From assembly GCA_000507305.1 (NCBI GenBank), contig DF240867.1, positions 33,480 to 97,479 on the forward strand: 64,000 bases of DNA, in the 5' to 3' direction. Shown in pieces: positions 61,660 through 64,000 of this stretch. The notes under the pieces were generated by a model that made no database searches, was not told the origin of the DNA, and saw nothing but the letters and a program-made list of their open reading frames with translations. The position numbers were made by a program, and so were the translations under genes. The stretch is from Breviolum minutum Mf 1.05b.01. Lineage: Eukaryota; Sar; Dinophyceae; Suessiales; Symbiodiniaceae. Every line of letters begins with the position of its first letter. Within the stretch, counting starts at the first letter, position 1.

Positions 61660-62640
61660 GCAAGTACATCAAATGTACTTTCAAAGTATAGTTGTGTACT
61701 TTGCACGTATACCTTTGTACTTTCAAAGTATAGTTTGGTCCATTGAAAGTATGCCTGTGTAGTCTGAAAGTATGCTTGTGTACTTTGAAATTATGTTTTG
61801 TACTTCAGAAGGATACTTTTTGTACCTCGAAAATACACGTGTATATTTTGAAAATATATTCGTATACTTTAAAAGCATACCTTTTGTTCTTAGAAAAACA
61901 ACTCTTGTATTTTGAAAATGTATATATATATATACATTTATACTTTGAAAGTAGACTTGTGTACTTTGAAAACATACTTCTTGTACTCTGAAAGTAGAGT
62001 TTTGTATTTTGAAAATATACTGTTATAGTTATAGTTTGAAAATATACTAATGTAACTTCACTATATACTTTCGTACTTGGAGGTATGTTGCTCTTACTAT
62101 TAAAGTATATTAAAGTACACCCTTGCATTTCAATATATATATATATATTCCTACTGTTTGAAGGTATACTTTTGTACTTTATACGTAGACTTTTGTAATG
62201 TGAAAGTATATTTGTGTACTTTGCAAGTATAGTTTTGTACTTTGAAAGCACACTCTTGCATTTTGAAAATACACTCCTATACTTTGAAGGTATACATGTG
62301 TACTTTGAAAGTATACTTGTGTACGTTGAAAACTTTCAAGGTATACTTTTGCACTTTGAAAGTACATTCTTTTATTTTGAAAATATATACACCTTTTTAC
62401 TTTCACAGCACATTTTTGTACTTTGAAAATATACTTTTGTACTTTGAAGGTACATTCTTTGGGTTCAGAAGCATATTTTTGTACTTTGAAATTGTACTCT
62501 TGTACATATTTTTGTGGATCTGTACGGTACCGAGTTTTACAGATCTCACGGGCAACAGTTGCACTACTGATTTCCTTGTTGGCTCTGTAAAATGTAGACC
62601 ATACACCGAAAGCCAAATCCACACCCAACCCAGCCCAGCG
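61660..62640. repeat. Degenerate tandem repeat of TACTTTGAAAGTA units
   Basis: Irregular repeats of about 25-32 bp built on a near-palindromic TACTTTGAAAGTATAC core. The repetitive YFQST/YTLKV frames on both strands are by-products. Confidence 0.85.
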
Positions 62641-63431
62641 NAAAATATATTCGTATACTTTAAAAGCATACCTTTTGTTCTTAGAAAAACAACTCTTGTA
62701 TTTTGAAAATGTATATATATATATACATTTATACTTTGAAAGTAGACTTGTGTACTTTGAAAACATACTTCTTGTACTCTGAAAGTAGAGTTTTGTATTT
62801 TGAAAATATACTGTTATAGTTATAGTTTGAAAATATACTAATGTAACTTCACTATATACTTTCGTACTTGGAGGTATGTTGCTCTTACTATTAAAGTATA
62901 TTAAAGTACACCCTTGCATTTCAATATATATATATATATTCCTACTGTTTGAAGGTATACTTTTGTACTTTATACGTAGACTTTTGTAATGTGAAAGTAT
63001 ATTTGTGTACTTTGCAAGTATAGTTTTGTACTTTGAAAGCACACTCTTGCATTTTGAAAATACACTCCTATACTTTGAAGGTATACATGTGTACTTTGAA
63101 AGTATACTTGTGTACGTTGAAAACTTTCAAGGTATACTTTTGCACTTTGAAAGTACATTCTTTTATTTTGAAAATATATACACCTTTTTACTTTCACAGC
63201 ACATTTTTGTACTTTGAAAATATACTTTTGTACTTTGAAGGTACATTCTTTGGGTTCAGAAGCATATTTTTGTACTTTGAAATTGTACTCTTGTACATAT
63301 TTTTGTGGATCTGTACGGTACCGAGTTTTACAGATCTCACGGGCAACAGTTGCACTACTGATTTCCTTGTTGGCTCTGTAAAATGTAGACCATACACCGA
63401 AAGCCAAATCCACACCCAACCCAGCCCAGCG
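61851..63431. repeat. 790 bp exact duplication flanking an N
   Basis: 61851-62640 and 62642-63431 appear identical at offset 791, including the non-repetitive stretch with TGTGGATCTGTACGGTACCG. A single N at 62641 separates the copies, so this is probably an unmerged contig overlap. Confidence 0.9.
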
Positions 63432-63520
63432 CGCCCACCAGAGCCAAATCCGCACCCAACCCAGCCCAGCGCGCCCAGCACAGCCAAATCCGCGCCAACA
63501 CAGCACAGTGCGCCCACAAG
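63399..63520. repeat. GC-rich tandem repeat, three ~41 bp units
   Basis: AGCCAAATCC...CCCAGCGCGCCCA occurs three times, the third copy diverged. Confidence 0.85.
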
Positions 63521-63668
63521 CGTGTCCAGTCTCTTTTTTTCTAAGATAGAACCCCACAGGTAAATCTGTTTGGGGAAAGAATTATATACAGTATACAATA
63601 TTTGCAAACACCAAACTTAGGGTGTAAATTCATACACATCTTGATCCGATTTGAATGATCGACAAATC

Positions 63669-63743
63669 TTCACAAGTGAGCCCACTCATCAGCTCCGAGT
63701 GCCGCACATCGGTGAACATGCGTTCTCCCAGATCAAGGAAGGC
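63669..63743 (-). CDS. Gene D exon (nearest the right edge)
   Basis: 25 codons, AFLDLGERMFTDVRHSELMS..., CCAG|GCC acceptor, GA donor. It may belong to gene D or to a separate upstream gene, since almost 3 kb of repeat DNA lies between. Confidence 0.6.
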
Positions 63744-64000
63744 CTGGAGGGCGAGAGATAGCCAAGCGTTGAAACATTTACCTAATCCTAATATTTACAA
63801 CCTCATAACATTTACCAGTTTATATACCATGATTTACCACCTTATGATATTTACCACCTCATAATAAGTTCACCACATAAATCACCTTTATCTAATTTCC
63901 GAAGTTTTTTGAAATATCCAAAGCTTTCGGTTTGGAGTGCCTCACCTGAGACATTCTGGCCCACTTTAAAGACCCAAAAGCTCTGTATATGTGTAAATTC

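Noticed and set aside
61805-63607. 150-290 residue Tyr/Lys-rich frames on both strands
   Set aside because: They translate the degenerate tandem repeat, run through an N and are duplicated by the probable assembly overlap.

Overview
This window reads as nuclear DNA of a dinoflagellate, most like a Symbiodiniaceae-type genome. I inferred that from gene structure, not from a database match. The exons are very short (many 18-80 nt). The introns use GC and GA donors as well as GT, nearly always end in AG followed by G, and often carry the same 3-5 bases at both splice sites. Every gene I can support lies on the minus strand, as in dinoflagellate unidirectional gene clusters. Intergenic and intronic DNA is full of microsatellites, MITE-like hairpins and decayed retroelement sequence. 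Isolated N bases at 31664 and 62641 mark assembly joins.

Layout from high to low coordinate, the direction of transcription. 63743-57.9 kb: exons of an unrecognised gene (gene D), cut by the window edge, next to a degenerate tandem repeat and an exact 790 bp duplication around an N. 55996-16669: one very large gene that I assemble as 50 exons (about 1,080 codons). It encodes the WD40 protein UTP13/TBL3 of the small-subunit processome, with the conserved UTP13 C-terminal helical domain and a roughly 325-residue lineage-specific tail. Reading frame is kept across almost every junction, which is the main support for the model. One of its introns (33640-35475) holds a complete two-exon EF-hand gene on the same strand. 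Another (30866-32892) holds an unexplained 105-codon frame. Other introns hold MITEs and microsatellites.

16.7-13.2 kb: intergenic, with a GC-rich palindromic block at 15.38-15.5 kb beside a 1 kb AT-rich island (15.55-16.55 kb) that contains short protein-like frames. 13192-6904: gene B, a 581-residue unrecognised protein in about seven exons. 6.3-3.1 kb: a decayed retroelement with an RNase H-like segment and a dual-specificity-phosphatase-like segment (HCX5R), direct repeats, and a possible relic of the dinoflagellate spliced leader. 2321-2088: a possible terminal exon of another gene. 1291 to the left edge: the first two exons of the mismatch-repair ATPase MLH1.

Functionally the recognised genes are housekeeping: mismatch repair (MLH1), ribosome biogenesis (UTP13) and a calcium-sensor-type EF-hand protein. 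Nothing suggests an operon-like functional grouping; co-orientation fits polycistronic transcription resolved by spliced-leader trans-splicing. No rRNA, tRNA or CRISPR was recognised. All splice positions were read by eye and should be treated as good to within a few bases.
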